Assembly (NCBI GenBank): GCA_900538475.1
Contig: UPYT01000005.1
Location: forward strand, 67,441-131,440
Reading direction: 5' to 3'
Source of the DNA: an uncultured Clostridium sp.
GTDB taxonomy: Bacteria; Bacillota; Clostridia; Lachnospirales; Lachnospiraceae
Length of the DNA: 64,000 bases
Both the position numbers and the translations under genes were made by a program. Position 1 is the first letter of the stretch, and each line of letters opens with the position of its first letter. Below are positions 1-7,257 of the stretch, piece by piece. Under the pieces are notes generated by a model. That model worked only from the letters and a program-made list of their open reading frames with translations. It did no database searches and was not told the origin of the DNA.

Positions 1-743
1 TGGCGTCCAATTTTTGACTTAGGCTCTGAGAAAATCTCGGCAACCTTTCCTACCTCTGCAATATGGCTTTTGTCAATAATTGCTACCCGATCGCAGATGG
101 CCTCAATCACTGCCATTTCATGAGTAATCACAATCACGGTAATTCCCAGCTCCCGGTTAATCTGCTTGAGCAGCTGCAGGATCGACTTGGTTGTGTTGGG
201 ATCCAGGGCGCTGGTTGCCTCATCACAGAGAAGCACCTTGGGATTCGTGGCAATCGCTCTTGCAATCGCCACTCGCTGCTTCTGACCGCCGGACAGCTGG
301 GCTGGATAAGCTCCTGCCCTTTCCTCCAGACCTACCAGCTTCAGCAGCTCCATGGCCCTGTTCTTTGCCTCTGCCTTAGTGTAAGAATGGTTCTTTGCAA
401 TTTCCATGGGAAAACAGATATTTTTCAGAACGGTTCTCTGGGACAGCAGATTAAACTGCTGAAAAATCATTCCCATGGACTGCCTTGCCATTCTCCGCTC
501 TGCCTCGCTCATAGCCGCCAGATTTTCCCCTTCAAACAGCACCTGTCCAGATGTGGGAACCTCCAGCATATTGATACATCTTACCAGTGTGCTCTTTCCT
601 GCTCCGGAAAGGCCAATAATTCCAAAAATCTCACCTCTGTAAATATCCAGATTAATGTCGTTTAACGCCACTACCGGGCCGTTAGCCGTCTTAAATTCCT
701 TTCCCATTCCCTTTAACTGGATAATCGTCTCTTCGTTTGCCAT
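1..743 (-). CDS. metN: Methionine ABC transporter ATP-binding protein MetN (3' end beyond window)
   Basis: ATPase of a methionine importer acting on the inner face of the membrane with MetI and MetQ. About 247 N-terminal residues are visible; the rest, including the expected C-terminal regulatory NIL/ACT domain, lies left of base 1. Walker A (GLSGAGKST) is near residues 44-52, the Q-loop region FQQFNLLSQRTV near 94-105, the LSGGQ signature near 150-154, Walker B with catalytic Glu (LLCDEATS) near 171-178, and the H-loop His near 208. FNLLSQRT and ALDPNTTKSIL are typical of MetN rather than of general amino-acid ATPases. The ATG at 741-743 follows an AGGAGG site at about 749-755. Upstream on the same strand lie a promoter, a Met-rich small frame and a terminator, suggesting attenuation. 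MetN is the best call; another polar amino-acid ATPase is less likely. Confidence 0.88.
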   Translation of the reverse strand, partial: MANEETIIQLKGMGKEFKTANGPVVALNDINLDIYRGEIFGIIGLSGAGKSTLVRCINMLEVPTSGQVLFEGENLAAMSEAERRMARQSMGMIFQQFNLLSQRTVLKNICFPMEIAKNHSYTKAEAKNRAMELLKLVGLEERAGAYPAQLSGGQKQRVAIARAIATNPKVLLCDEATSALDPNTTKSILQLLKQINRELGITVIVITHEMAVIEAICDRVAIIDKSHIAEVGKVAEIFSEPKSKIGR

Positions 744-770
744 ATTTCCTCCTTCCATTTCCCTGTGCTC

Positions 771-867
771 AAAAACGAAGCTCGCGAGCGAGCTTCTCCG
801 CCTGCGGCAGATCGTCTCATCAGCCCAATTCTCTTCCAACCCATGGCGATCCTTGCGGAGCGTTTTT
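771..867. repeat. Palindromic intergenic repeat, copy A
   Basis: The two ends are complementary: AAAAACG (771-777) plus CTCCGC (796-801) pair with GCGGAG (855-860) plus CGTTTTT (861-867). A perfect inner hairpin, AAGCTCG-CGAG-CGAGCTT (778-795), interrupts the left arm. Related copies start at about 7048 and 63940. It lies in the 5' leader between the putative attenuator and metN, so it is transcribed with metN. No coding potential is apparent. Confidence 0.75.
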
Positions 868-896
868 GTTTCACAGGAAATTGCGTCCTATGAAAC
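868..896. repeat. Dispersed AGGA/TCCT hairpin, copy 1
   Basis: Inverted repeat GTTTCA-CAGGA, loop AATTGCG, TCCTA-TGAAAC. The core reads TAGGACGCAATTTCCT on the minus strand and recurs at 7147, 52451 and 59015. It adjoins palindromic repeat A. Confidence 0.7.
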
Positions 897-926
897 AAAA
901 AACCGCAGGCCTGTAAAGACCTGCGG
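897..926 (-). terminator. Intrinsic terminator / putative attenuator before metN
   Basis: On the minus strand CCGCAGG (926-920) pairs with CCTGCGG (909-903) around a 10-base loop and is followed by six T (902-897). It lies downstream of the Met-rich small frame and upstream of metN, where a terminator would decide read-through into metN. The hexamer GCCGCA (927-922), overlapping its 5' arm, can alternatively pair with TGCGGC inside the small frame (1037-1032). Confidence 0.75.
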
Positions 927-980
927 CTGTATCTCCGGTTCCCCGGTACTATCCCTATTGTCTCTCAGCATCCATGCAAA

Positions 981-1079
981 TCATATCCTGTTTTTTGAAT
1001 ACGCAAACATACGGCACATGTCCATCATCATGCCGCACATCATTGCCATATTCATCTGCATGGTTGTAATCTGAGTCAT
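981..1079 (-). CDS. Methionine-rich 32-residue leader peptide (putative)
   Basis: A short frame of 32 codons, 11 of them ATG (positions 1, 7, 9, 11, 13, 14, 17, 18, 19, 21, 24), ending in TGA at 981-983. It has a GAGAGG ribosome site eight bases before its ATG (1077-1079). A TTGACA-N17-TACAAT promoter starts transcription about 50 bases upstream and an intrinsic terminator follows 55 bases after the stop. The next gene is metN, for methionine uptake. This arrangement matches classical leader-peptide attenuation, in which stalling at control codons prevents termination. It also contains two Cys, so a metal-binding micro-peptide is an alternative. No family is recognised; the frame and signals are seen, the function is inferred. 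Confidence 0.65.
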   Translation of the reverse strand: MTQITTMQMNMAMMCGMMMDMCRMFAYSKNRI

Positions 1080-1135
1080 AACAGCTTCCTCTCTTCTTCC
1101 CTGATATGGTAAAACAGAAGTTCTCTATGTGGCGT

Positions 1136-1164
1136 ATTGTACGTCACATGGTCTTATTTGTCAA
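1136..1164 (-). promoter_or_regulatory. Promoter of the leader peptide and metN
   Basis: Minus-strand TTGACA (1164-1159), a 17-base spacer, then TACAAT (1141-1136). The start would be near 1129, giving a leader of almost 390 bases before metN. It is back-to-back with the marR promoter. Confidence 0.75.
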
Positions 1165-1183
1165 GCAATAATTCACAATTTCC

Positions 1184-1211
1184 TTGACTTTTCCTCTGTT
1201 TCCTGTATAAT
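1184..1211 (+). promoter_or_regulatory. Promoter of the marR-MATE operon
   Basis: TTGACT (1184-1189), 16-base spacer, consensus TATAAT (1206-1211). Transcription should begin just before the inverted-repeat operator at 1224-1254. Confidence 0.8.
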
Positions 1212-1223
1212 GTCCCTCTAGTT

Positions 1224-1254
1224 AGTTCTATTTCGAACTGTTCAAAATAGAACT
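1224..1254. promoter_or_regulatory. Inverted-repeat operator, probable MarR autoregulatory site
   Basis: Perfect 10-base arms AGTTCTATTT (1224-1233) and AAATAGAACT (1245-1254) flank an 11-base centre that itself contains GAAC-T-GTTC (1235-1243). It overlaps or follows the predicted start of transcription, so binding would block the promoter. The adjacent MarR protein is the natural ligand. Confidence 0.72.
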
Positions 1255-1304
1255 GTTTGCTGAAAATCTATTTTCTTCAAGACCATTTGAAAGGAGGTAT
1301 TCCC

Positions 1305-1757
1305 ATGTCATCCTGGATCACTGAGCTTCTGGAGACTACCCGCCGCACCAATAAGCTTCACGAGTCTTTTCTGCGGGATCTCTGCGAAACCTATCATCTG
1401 ACCATGACAGAAGCGTCCATCATTTGTTTTCTGAAAAACAATCCACAGCTGGATACAGCAGCAGACATTGTAGAATATAAAATGCTGGCTAAAAGCCATG
1501 TTTCTCAGGCCGTAGAATCTCTGATCCAAAAATCCATGCTGGCCCGGACTGCCGATCCTCACGATCGGCGCAGACAACACTTATCCCTGCTGCCTGCCAG
1601 CGCGCCTGTGACAGACTCTATTCAGGCAGTCCAAGAGCTGTTTTTTCAGGAACTTTTTTCCGGTTTTACAGAAGATGAGCAGAACCAGTTCTTTGCATTT
1701 AACCAGAGAATCATTAACAACACAAAAAACATGCTAGAAAGAAGGAAATATCTATGA
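1305..1757 (+). CDS. MarR family transcriptional regulator
   Basis: A 150-residue winged-helix dimer, presumably a repressor of its own operon and the MATE pump that follows. The helix-turn-helix lies at about residues 50-77 and the wing carries DPHDRRR (84-90), the MarR DNA-contact signature. The ATG at 1305 follows a consensus AAGGAGG at 1291-1297; a TTG at 1257 would add 16 residues but lacks a site. The TGA overlaps the MATE start in an ATGA (1754-1757), so the two are translationally coupled. A perfect inverted repeat directly upstream is the likely operator. The inducing ligand cannot be read from the sequence. Confidence 0.88.
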   Translation: MSSWITELLETTRRTNKLHESFLRDLCETYHLTMTEASIICFLKNNPQLDTAADIVEYKMLAKSHVSQAVESLIQKSMLARTADPHDRRRQHLSLLPASAPVTDSIQAVQELFFQELFSGFTEDEQNQFFAFNQRIINNTKNMLERRKYL

Positions 1758-3139
1758 CAGACAACAAAGATTTTCTTGGAAGGGAACCTATCGTCAAGCT
1801 GCTGTGGACCTTATCCCTTCCTACCATTGCCGCCCAGATTATTAATATGCTCTACAACATTGTAGACCGGATTTATATCGGCCATATTCCGGAAACAGGC
1901 GCCCTGGCTCTGACCGGTGTCGGCGTCTGTATGCCGTTAATTATGATTGTGTCTGCCTTTGCCATGCTGGTAGGCAACGGCGGAGCGCCCCGAGCCTCTA
2001 TCTTTATGGGCAAAGGCAAGTATGAAGATGCAGAAAAAATACTGAACAACTGCTTTACTCTTCAGCTGATAATTTCCGTAGTTCTCACAGGAATTCTGCT
2101 TTTGTTCAACCGAACGCTGCTTATGGCCTTCGGCGCCAGTGAAAATACCATTGAGTACAGCGTCAGCTATATGAATATCTACGCCATAGGCACCATCTTC
2201 GTACAGCTTACCCTTGGCATGAATGCATTTATTACTGCCCAAGGCTTTGCAAAAACAGGAATGCTCTCCGTACTGATTGGCGCAGTAACCAATATCATTC
2301 TGGATCCGATTTTTATCTTCGGTCTGAATATGGGCGTCCGCGGCGGAGCTCTCGCTACGGTTCTTTCTCAGGCGCTTTCCTGTATCTGGGTTCTAACCTT
2401 TTTAATGGGCAAAAAAACACAGCTGCGGCTGCGGCCAAATCAGTTCGGCCTCCAGAAAGCCATCATCCTTCCCTGCGTTGGACTGGGTACCTCCACTTTC
2501 ATTATGCAGAGCAGCGAGGGCATTATTTCTGTATGCTTTAACTCCTCTCTTCTGAAATATGGAGGCGATATTGCCGTAGGCGCCATGACCATTCTGACCA
2601 GCGTAATGATGTTTGCTATGCTGCCTCTGCAGGGACTGGGACAGGGCGCTCAACCAATTATCAGCTATAACTACGGTGCCAGAAACCCGGAACGGGTGAA
2701 AAAGGCTTTCTGGCTTCTGCTTAAAGTCAGCATGGCCTATGCAACGCTTCTGTGGCTGTTTATCATGATATTCCCCAGAGGCTTTGCTGGACTGTTCACC
2801 ACGGACGCAGCCCTTCTGGACTTTACCAAACGGGCACTTCGGATTTACCTGGCATGTCTGTTCCTGTTCGGAATTCAGATTTCCTGTCAGATGGCCTTCA
2901 ATTCCATCGGCTATGCCAAGGAATCCATTATGGTAGCAGTTATGAGAAAATTCGTTCTCCTGATTCCGCTGATTTACATTATCCCACATTTCTGGACAGG
3001 AGATCAGGTCTCTGCTGTATACATGGCCGAACCCGTTGCTGATTTCTTTGCCGTTTCCTTTACTGTCTTCCTGTTCCGGAAACAGTTTAAAAAAGCGCTG
3101 GAGAGCATCAGCGGGAAGAAGGACGTCTTAAACGCTTGA
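1754..3139 (+). CDS. MATE family multidrug efflux transporter (first copy)
   Basis: A 461-residue membrane protein of the MATE/NorM type, which exports cationic or aromatic compounds in exchange for Na+ or H+. The opening (PIVKLLWTLSLPTIAAQIINMLYNIVDRIYIG) is split here as family-typical: PTI near the first helix and NIVDRIYIGHI at its end. QGLGQGAQPIISYNYGA near residue 300 marks the second bundle. About 12 membrane segments are visible and the length is normal. It is the second gene of a marR operon, which suggests induction by a substrate. Its last 32 bases overlap the 3' end of the opposing AlkD-like gene. Confidence 0.9.
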   Translation: MTDNKDFLGREPIVKLLWTLSLPTIAAQIINMLYNIVDRIYIGHIPETGALALTGVGVCMPLIMIVSAFAMLVGNGGAPRASIFMGKGKYEDAEKILNNCFTLQLIISVVLTGILLLFNRTLLMAFGASENTIEYSVSYMNIYAIGTIFVQLTLGMNAFITAQGFAKTGMLSVLIGAVTNIILDPIFIFGLNMGVRGGALATVLSQALSCIWVLTFLMGKKTQLRLRPNQFGLQKAIILPCVGLGTSTFIMQSSEGIISVCFNSSLLKYGGDIAVGAMTILTSVMMFAMLPLQGLGQGAQPIISYNYGARNPERVKKAFWLLLKVSMAYATLLWLFIMIFPRGFAGLFTTDAALLDFTKRALRIYLACLFLFGIQISCQMAFNSIGYAKESIMVAVMRKFVLLIPLIYIIPHFWTGDQVSAVYMAEPVADFFAVSFTVFLFRKQFKKALESISGKKDVLNA

Positions 3140-3824
3140 GGTACTCCCTCTGCTCCGGTTTAATCCGGAAGCTTTCCACAGATTTTTGAATCGTTTTATT
3201 GTGCGTCCACGCATCCAGGCGCTGCTCCTCCAAAAAGGGCAGCGCCTTTTCATACTGTTTTGCCAGCGCTGTTGCAAAATACCAGGCAATCATCATTTTC
3301 ACATAATACTCTTCTGAATGCAAACCGCATACAAGCTCCAGATATTCCGGTTCAAACTCCTCATCCAGATAATAGCACATCAGCATTTCCGCAGCAAATC
3401 GGATGGTATATGTATGGTCAGAACAAAGCCACCGGCGGATCTCTTTCAGAAATTCCGGAAGGCGCTTTTTTACTACTGCCGGACGAATCAGATCGCAGGT
3501 AGCCCAGTTGTCCACCTGAGGCAGAAAACGCTCCAGCTGAGCCACGCAGTCTTTATAATCCCTGATTCCGGAAATCAGAATTCCATGAAGATTATTTTCC
3601 TCATAATAGCTGTGAACTTCCTCCTGCAAAAACCGTCCTGCCTCATCTGTTCCCGCCAGTTCCCGGGCCAGACGTCTCAAGTCCGGAGTTCTTACGCCAA
3701 TAATCCGCTCTCTGCTTATTCCCGGCATCAGACGGGCCTGAAAATCCCCATATTCCTGATCCTGAAGGGAAAAGAGCCTGCTTAAAATTCTATTTTCCTG
3801 TGTCTCTCTGCTTTCTTTAACCAC
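3108..3824 (-). CDS. DNA alkylation repair protein, AlkD-like
   Basis: A 238-residue HEAT-repeat protein of the DNA alkylation repair family, whose AlkD members excise N3- and N7-alkylated purines. Family features include GVRTPDLRRLARELA near residues 43-57, DNWATCDLIRP near 127-137 with the Asp-Trp pair seen in this family, and IRFAAEMLM followed by YYVKMMIAWYFATAL. The likely start is a GTG (3822-3824), because the nearby ATG at 3828-3830 is followed at once by a stop; an AGGGGG stretch precedes it. It begins 7 bases after the PAP2 stop, so the two form an operon. In some Firmicutes this family acts on substrates not well defined, so the exact lesion is uncertain. Confidence 0.85.
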   Translation of the reverse strand: MVKESRETQENRILSRLFSLQDQEYGDFQARLMPGISRERIIGVRTPDLRRLARELAGTDEAGRFLQEEVHSYYEENNLHGILISGIRDYKDCVAQLERFLPQVDNWATCDLIRPAVVKKRLPEFLKEIRRWLCSDHTYTIRFAAEMLMCYYLDEEFEPEYLELVCGLHSEEYYVKMMIAWYFATALAKQYEKALPFLEEQRLDAWTHNKTIQKSVESFRIKPEQREYLKRLRRPSSR

Positions 3825-3831
3825 TCACATC

Positions 3832-4404
3832 TCACCCCCTTTCTCTCTCTGCTTTCCTGTACCGTTCCCATGCTGCCTCTGCCTTCAAAGCCAGGATACT
3901 GGAAAACCACCCTGCCAAAAAACCGCCCAGCACATCCGTAGGATAATGAACGCCCACATAAAGCCGGGAAAAACCAATGAGAACAGCCAAAATCACAAAT
4001 CCCAGCCCCTTCCTCTCCGGAAACATCCGCAGATAGACAAGAGCCGCTGCAAAGGACGCACAGGTATGGCCTGAAGGAAAGGAAAAATCTGTCTGCTTCT
4101 CCACCAGAAGCTCAATAACAGGATACAAATCATAGGGCCGTATCCTGGCAACAGCATTTTTCAGAAATGCATTAGTAATCAACGCTCCCACAGCCAGAGA
4201 AAAACCGGCTGTCAATCCCGCTCTCCTGGTTTTGGGGATCAGAGCAAAAACCACAGCTGTCACAATCCAGAACCAGCCTGCATTTCCCAAAAAAGTCACA
4301 GCCTTCCAAAATCCCGTCATCCAATCTGCCCGGAGATATTCCTGTATCAGCAGTAAAATCCACACATCTGCCTGCTGAATCCATTCTCCTATCATAACAA
4401 TCAC
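3832..4404 (-). CDS. PAP2 family membrane phosphatase
   Basis: A 190-residue type-2 phosphatidic acid phosphatase, a membrane enzyme removing phosphate from lipids such as undecaprenyl pyrophosphate or phosphatidic acid. All three signature blocks are present: KNAVARIRP, FPSGHTCASFA (PSGH with catalytic His) and GFSRLYVGVHYPTDVLGG (SR...H...D). Five to six membrane helices are visible. A GTG at 4402-4404 has AAAGGA seven bases upstream; the in-frame ATG at 4395 is an alternative. It is followed by the AlkD-like gene. BcrC-type undecaprenyl-pyrophosphate phosphatase is possible, but the substrate cannot be assigned. Confidence 0.87.
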   Translation of the reverse strand: MIVMIGEWIQQADVWILLLIQEYLRADWMTGFWKAVTFLGNAGWFWIVTAVVFALIPKTRRAGLTAGFSLAVGALITNAFLKNAVARIRPYDLYPVIELLVEKQTDFSFPSGHTCASFAAALVYLRMFPERKGLGFVILAVLIGFSRLYVGVHYPTDVLGGFLAGWFSSILALKAEAAWERYRKAERERG

Positions 4405-4427
4405 ACTTTAATCCTTTCTCTCTTTTC

Positions 4428-4456
4428 TTGCATTTTCCCCGATTCTGTTATATGAT
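4428..4456 (+). promoter_or_regulatory. Promoter of the aldolase gene
   Basis: TTGCAT (4428-4433), 17-base spacer, TATGAT (4451-4456), placed about 44 bases before the ATG at 4500. Confidence 0.6.
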
Positions 4457-4499
4457 GGCATTCAGTATTGGCAGCTATTCAAACACAAGGAGGAATACC

Positions 4500-5528
4500 A
4501 TGATTTACAGCTTTAACAACGATTACAGTGAAGGCGCCCATCCGAGGATTCTGCAGGCTATGATGGAAACCAACCTGGAACAGAATAATGGTTACAGCCT
4601 GGATCTCCATACAGACCATGCAAAGGAACTGATTCGCCAGGAAATTGGCAGAGAAGATGCAGATATCCATATGATTACCGGAGGAACCCAGACAAATCTT
4701 CTTGCCATTTCCTGTGCCCTAAAGCCCTACCAGGCTGTCATCTGTGCAGAAACCGGTCATATCAATGTCCACGAAACGGGAGCCATCGAAGCCACCGGAC
4801 ACAAGGTTCTGGGACAGCCCACCCCAGATGGACTTATGACCCCTGCCCTGATCCAGAAGGCTCTGGACTGGCACACTGACGAACATATGGTACAGCCAAA
4901 AATGGTCTATATTTCCAATGCCACTGAAGTAGGCACCCAGTATACCAAGGCTCAGTTGGAGGCGCTTTCCGCTTTCTGCCGCCAGAAAGGGCTTTACCTG
5001 TTTTTAGACGGAGCCAGACTGGGTTCTGCCCTTACCAGCCCTGCAGGCGATCTGACACTTGCGGACATTGCCCGCCTGACGGATTTATTTTACATTGGAG
5101 GTACAAAAAACGGCGCCCTTTTCGGAGAAGCCCTGATCATCCTAAACCCGGATTTAAAGCAGGATTTCCGTTTCCTCATCAAACAGAAGGGCGCCATGCT
5201 GGCAAAAGGATGGCTTCTTGGTATCCAGTTTGAAGAGCTGTTTCAGAACCGCCTCTTCTATGACATGGCTTCCCATGCCAATGAAATGGCAGGCAAGCTT
5301 CGCCGCGGCATTGAAGACTGCGGATATTCCTTCCACTGGGCATCCACAACAAACCAGCTGTTTCCCGTACTTCCAAACACGGTTATGGAAGCTCTTTCCA
5401 GGGATTTCCTTTTCTCCGTCCAGACTGTAATTGATGACACACACACCTGCATCCGTCTGGTGACCTCCTGGGCTACAAAACCGGAAGCCGTTGACGCCTT
5501 TTTAAAGGCGCTTCAGAAGCTTTCCTGA
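4500..5528 (+). CDS. Low-specificity L-threonine aldolase family protein
   Basis: A 342-residue PLP enzyme of the beta-eliminating lyase / threonine aldolase fold, splitting L-threonine or allo-threonine into glycine and acetaldehyde. Seen: NDYSEGAHPRIL at the N-terminus, the cofactor-stacking region GGTQTNLLAIS (about 62-72), ETGHINVHETGAIEATGHK, FLDGARLGSAL with the PLP-binding Asp, and IGGTKNGALFGEA with the Schiff-base Lys near residue 203. The ATG at 4500 has AAGGAGG at 4488-4494. The gene is monocistronic, with its own promoter and a hairpin after the stop. A tyrosine phenol-lyase-like activity is a less likely alternative. Confidence 0.87.
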   Translation: MIYSFNNDYSEGAHPRILQAMMETNLEQNNGYSLDLHTDHAKELIRQEIGREDADIHMITGGTQTNLLAISCALKPYQAVICAETGHINVHETGAIEATGHKVLGQPTPDGLMTPALIQKALDWHTDEHMVQPKMVYISNATEVGTQYTKAQLEALSAFCRQKGLYLFLDGARLGSALTSPAGDLTLADIARLTDLFYIGGTKNGALFGEALIILNPDLKQDFRFLIKQKGAMLAKGWLLGIQFEELFQNRLFYDMASHANEMAGKLRRGIEDCGYSFHWASTTNQLFPVLPNTVMEALSRDFLFSVQTVIDDTHTCIRLVTSWATKPEAVDAFLKALQKLS

Positions 5529-5550
5529 TTTTCGGCTCTCTGCATGTTTC

Positions 5551-5590
5551 TTTCGAAGAGGATCATAAGTGTTCTGGTCCTCTTCTGGAA
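5551..5590. terminator. Hairpin between convergent genes
   Basis: Arms GAAGAGGA (5555-5562) and TCCTCTTC (5578-5585), extended by TTTC/GAAA. It lies between the converging aldolase and DUF2812 genes. No clear T-run follows on either strand, so termination is only likely, not certain. Confidence 0.45.
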
Positions 5591-5606
5591 AGAAGCCCCC
5601 TGCAGG

Positions 5607-6980
5607 CTAACGTTTTTTCATTTCCGATTCTGCCGACTCTTTTTGGCTTTGAAAAGCCTCTTCTGCCGCTTTTATAGCTTCCGGTTCCATAGCCTCTGAA
5701 AAATTCAGCACTAAAAGCCTGCTTTCATCCGTAATCACATACGTATCAAAGGCATCCCCGGAATCCTCCCGAACAGACATCCCCGGAATCTCCAAACTAT
5801 AATGAAACCTTACCACAGTTATCGAGGGATCCTCGGCCGAAAGCTCTGTCCGGGTAATCCGCCATTTATCACCCCGATCCTTAGGATAGACGGATTTGCT
5901 GAAGCGCAGCGCAGCAGGAATGGGACTTTCAAAATACTCGATCATCATTCTGGCCCCGGTCTTGCTGCTTCTTCCTATTTGACTCTGATAAACAGCTGCC
6001 GGACTTTTTAAATTTTCCAAAAGATAATTTTCAACCGTATCATATTCCGGGGCTATCTTTTCCAGAGGATACATCCATTCCCATGTATCTTCCTGCAAGG
6101 CTCTGTTTTCCGGAATGTTTTTTTCCATAAGAAATACAGCTGTTCCCCAAAAAATCATACTGACTGCCGCACTGCAGACAGCATATTTTCCCTTTTTTAC
6201 TCTGGTATCTCCGCTCCCGTGCAGACGAATCCAGGACTGCATTCCCAACAATATAAAAAAGAGCGCCATAATTGCAAAAAATATCACCGAATTTCTGCTG
6301 GAAAGTCCAGATATACCAAGATATCCGGCAAGCAAAAATCCCCCTAAAAATACCGTTGCCAGAGTCTTTGCTTTCACATATCCCAAACTGTGCTGCAAGA
6401 GTATTCCTGTCTCTTTCATCTGACGGCTTCCCCGCACAAACCAGAAAATGCCTTCTAAAATTCTCCCTCCAAAAAATACTGACAGAATCACCAGCAAAAG
6501 TCCGTCTGCCAGTCTCTCTGGATCTGCCAGGCTCTTTCCTGGATTTTCCAATACATCTCTCATGGCCCAGACAAAAAAAACAAGCAGCAGGGCTACTGTA
6601 AACCAGGATGTCATAAGCCTTTTTTTCTGAATCGAAAACTGGATATTCTCCTTTAAAGGCTCTGCCAGTGGAAGCTCCCAGCTTCTGGCATAAAAAATCT
6701 GAATACCAGGACCTCCGCACTGAAATCTCCATCCGGCCTTCCCGCACTGTTCTCTCATCTTCCGCGCCTCGTAGCTGTCAGGCCCTGTTATAAAGGAACC
6801 GCCGGGAACAAAGGCTGCCGCATAACGCCTTTGTTCCGGTTCTCCCTCATAAAATACAATTCCCCACTCCTCTATCTTATCTGGAAACCATCCTTTTTCT
6901 GCCATCTGTTCCAGATACATGGACAAAGCGCCCATCTCATTTGTCTCAAATGACCAGAATGTCCATTTTCTTTTCTTCAT
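5607..6980 (-). CDS. DUF2812 domain-containing membrane protein
   Basis: A 457-residue protein whose first 100 or so residues (KWTFWSFETNEMGALSMYLEQMAEKGWF...) match the DUF2812 family, of unknown function and often encoded beside PadR regulators. About six hydrophobic segments follow between residues 125 and 290, in two pairs plus a central pair. The C-terminal 165 residues look extracytoplasmic and soluble, ending in a basic tail. The ATG at 6978-6980 follows GAGGAGA. It stands alone here; the PadR gene of this window is at 45.4 kb. No enzymatic residues were recognised, so no function is proposed. Confidence 0.78.
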   Translation of the reverse strand: MKKRKWTFWSFETNEMGALSMYLEQMAEKGWFPDKIEEWGIVFYEGEPEQRRYAAAFVPGGSFITGPDSYEARKMREQCGKAGWRFQCGGPGIQIFYARSWELPLAEPLKENIQFSIQKKRLMTSWFTVALLLVFFVWAMRDVLENPGKSLADPERLADGLLLVILSVFFGGRILEGIFWFVRGSRQMKETGILLQHSLGYVKAKTLATVFLGGFLLAGYLGISGLSSRNSVIFFAIMALFFILLGMQSWIRLHGSGDTRVKKGKYAVCSAAVSMIFWGTAVFLMEKNIPENRALQEDTWEWMYPLEKIAPEYDTVENYLLENLKSPAAVYQSQIGRSSKTGARMMIEYFESPIPAALRFSKSVYPKDRGDKWRITRTELSAEDPSITVVRFHYSLEIPGMSVREDSGDAFDTYVITDESRLLVLNFSEAMEPEAIKAAEEAFQSQKESAESEMKKR

Positions 6981-7020
6981 GCATTTATCTCTCCTCTGAT
7001 TCTCACCCTTATGAATCCCC

Positions 7021-7191
7021 CATTCTTCTTGTTCGGTCTTGCCAGATAAGAAAAAAGCTCGCGAGTTTATCCGCCTGCGGCGGGTCGCTTCTGCGGCAAA
7101 ATTCTCTGACGCTGCATGGCAATCCTCGCGGAGCGTTTTTCTTTCATAGGACGCAATTTCTTATGAAAGAATGACCGTCCTGAACAGTTAC
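7021..7191. repeat. Composite palindromic repeat, copy B
   Basis: A mosaic of modules in the gap between DUF2812 and MATE-2. 7021-7046 resembles the CTTGTTCGG...GCC hairpin of the 61.8-kb element. 7048-7140 corresponds to repeat A, with inner hairpin AAGCTCGCGAGTTT (7056-7069) and outer TCCGC/GCGGA arms. 7141-7169 is the CTTTCATAGGA/TCTTATGAAAG hairpin with loop CGCAATT. 7175-7191 is the CCGTCCTGAACAGTTAC end motif. Each module recurs elsewhere in a different combination. Confidence 0.7.
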
Positions 7192-7257
7192 TATTTTACT
7201 ATAAATTTTCAGACCATCACAAGTAAAATTTGAGAAAACCAGACGTTCTGTGAACAG

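Noticed and set aside
63..665. Plus-strand open frame of 200 codons
   Set aside because: It lies entirely opposite metN, which has all ABC motifs and a proper start; it is an antisense shadow.
655..1074. Plus-strand frame of 139 codons across the metN start and leader
   Set aside because: Covers the repeat, terminator and Met-rich frame in antisense; no ribosome site or family match.
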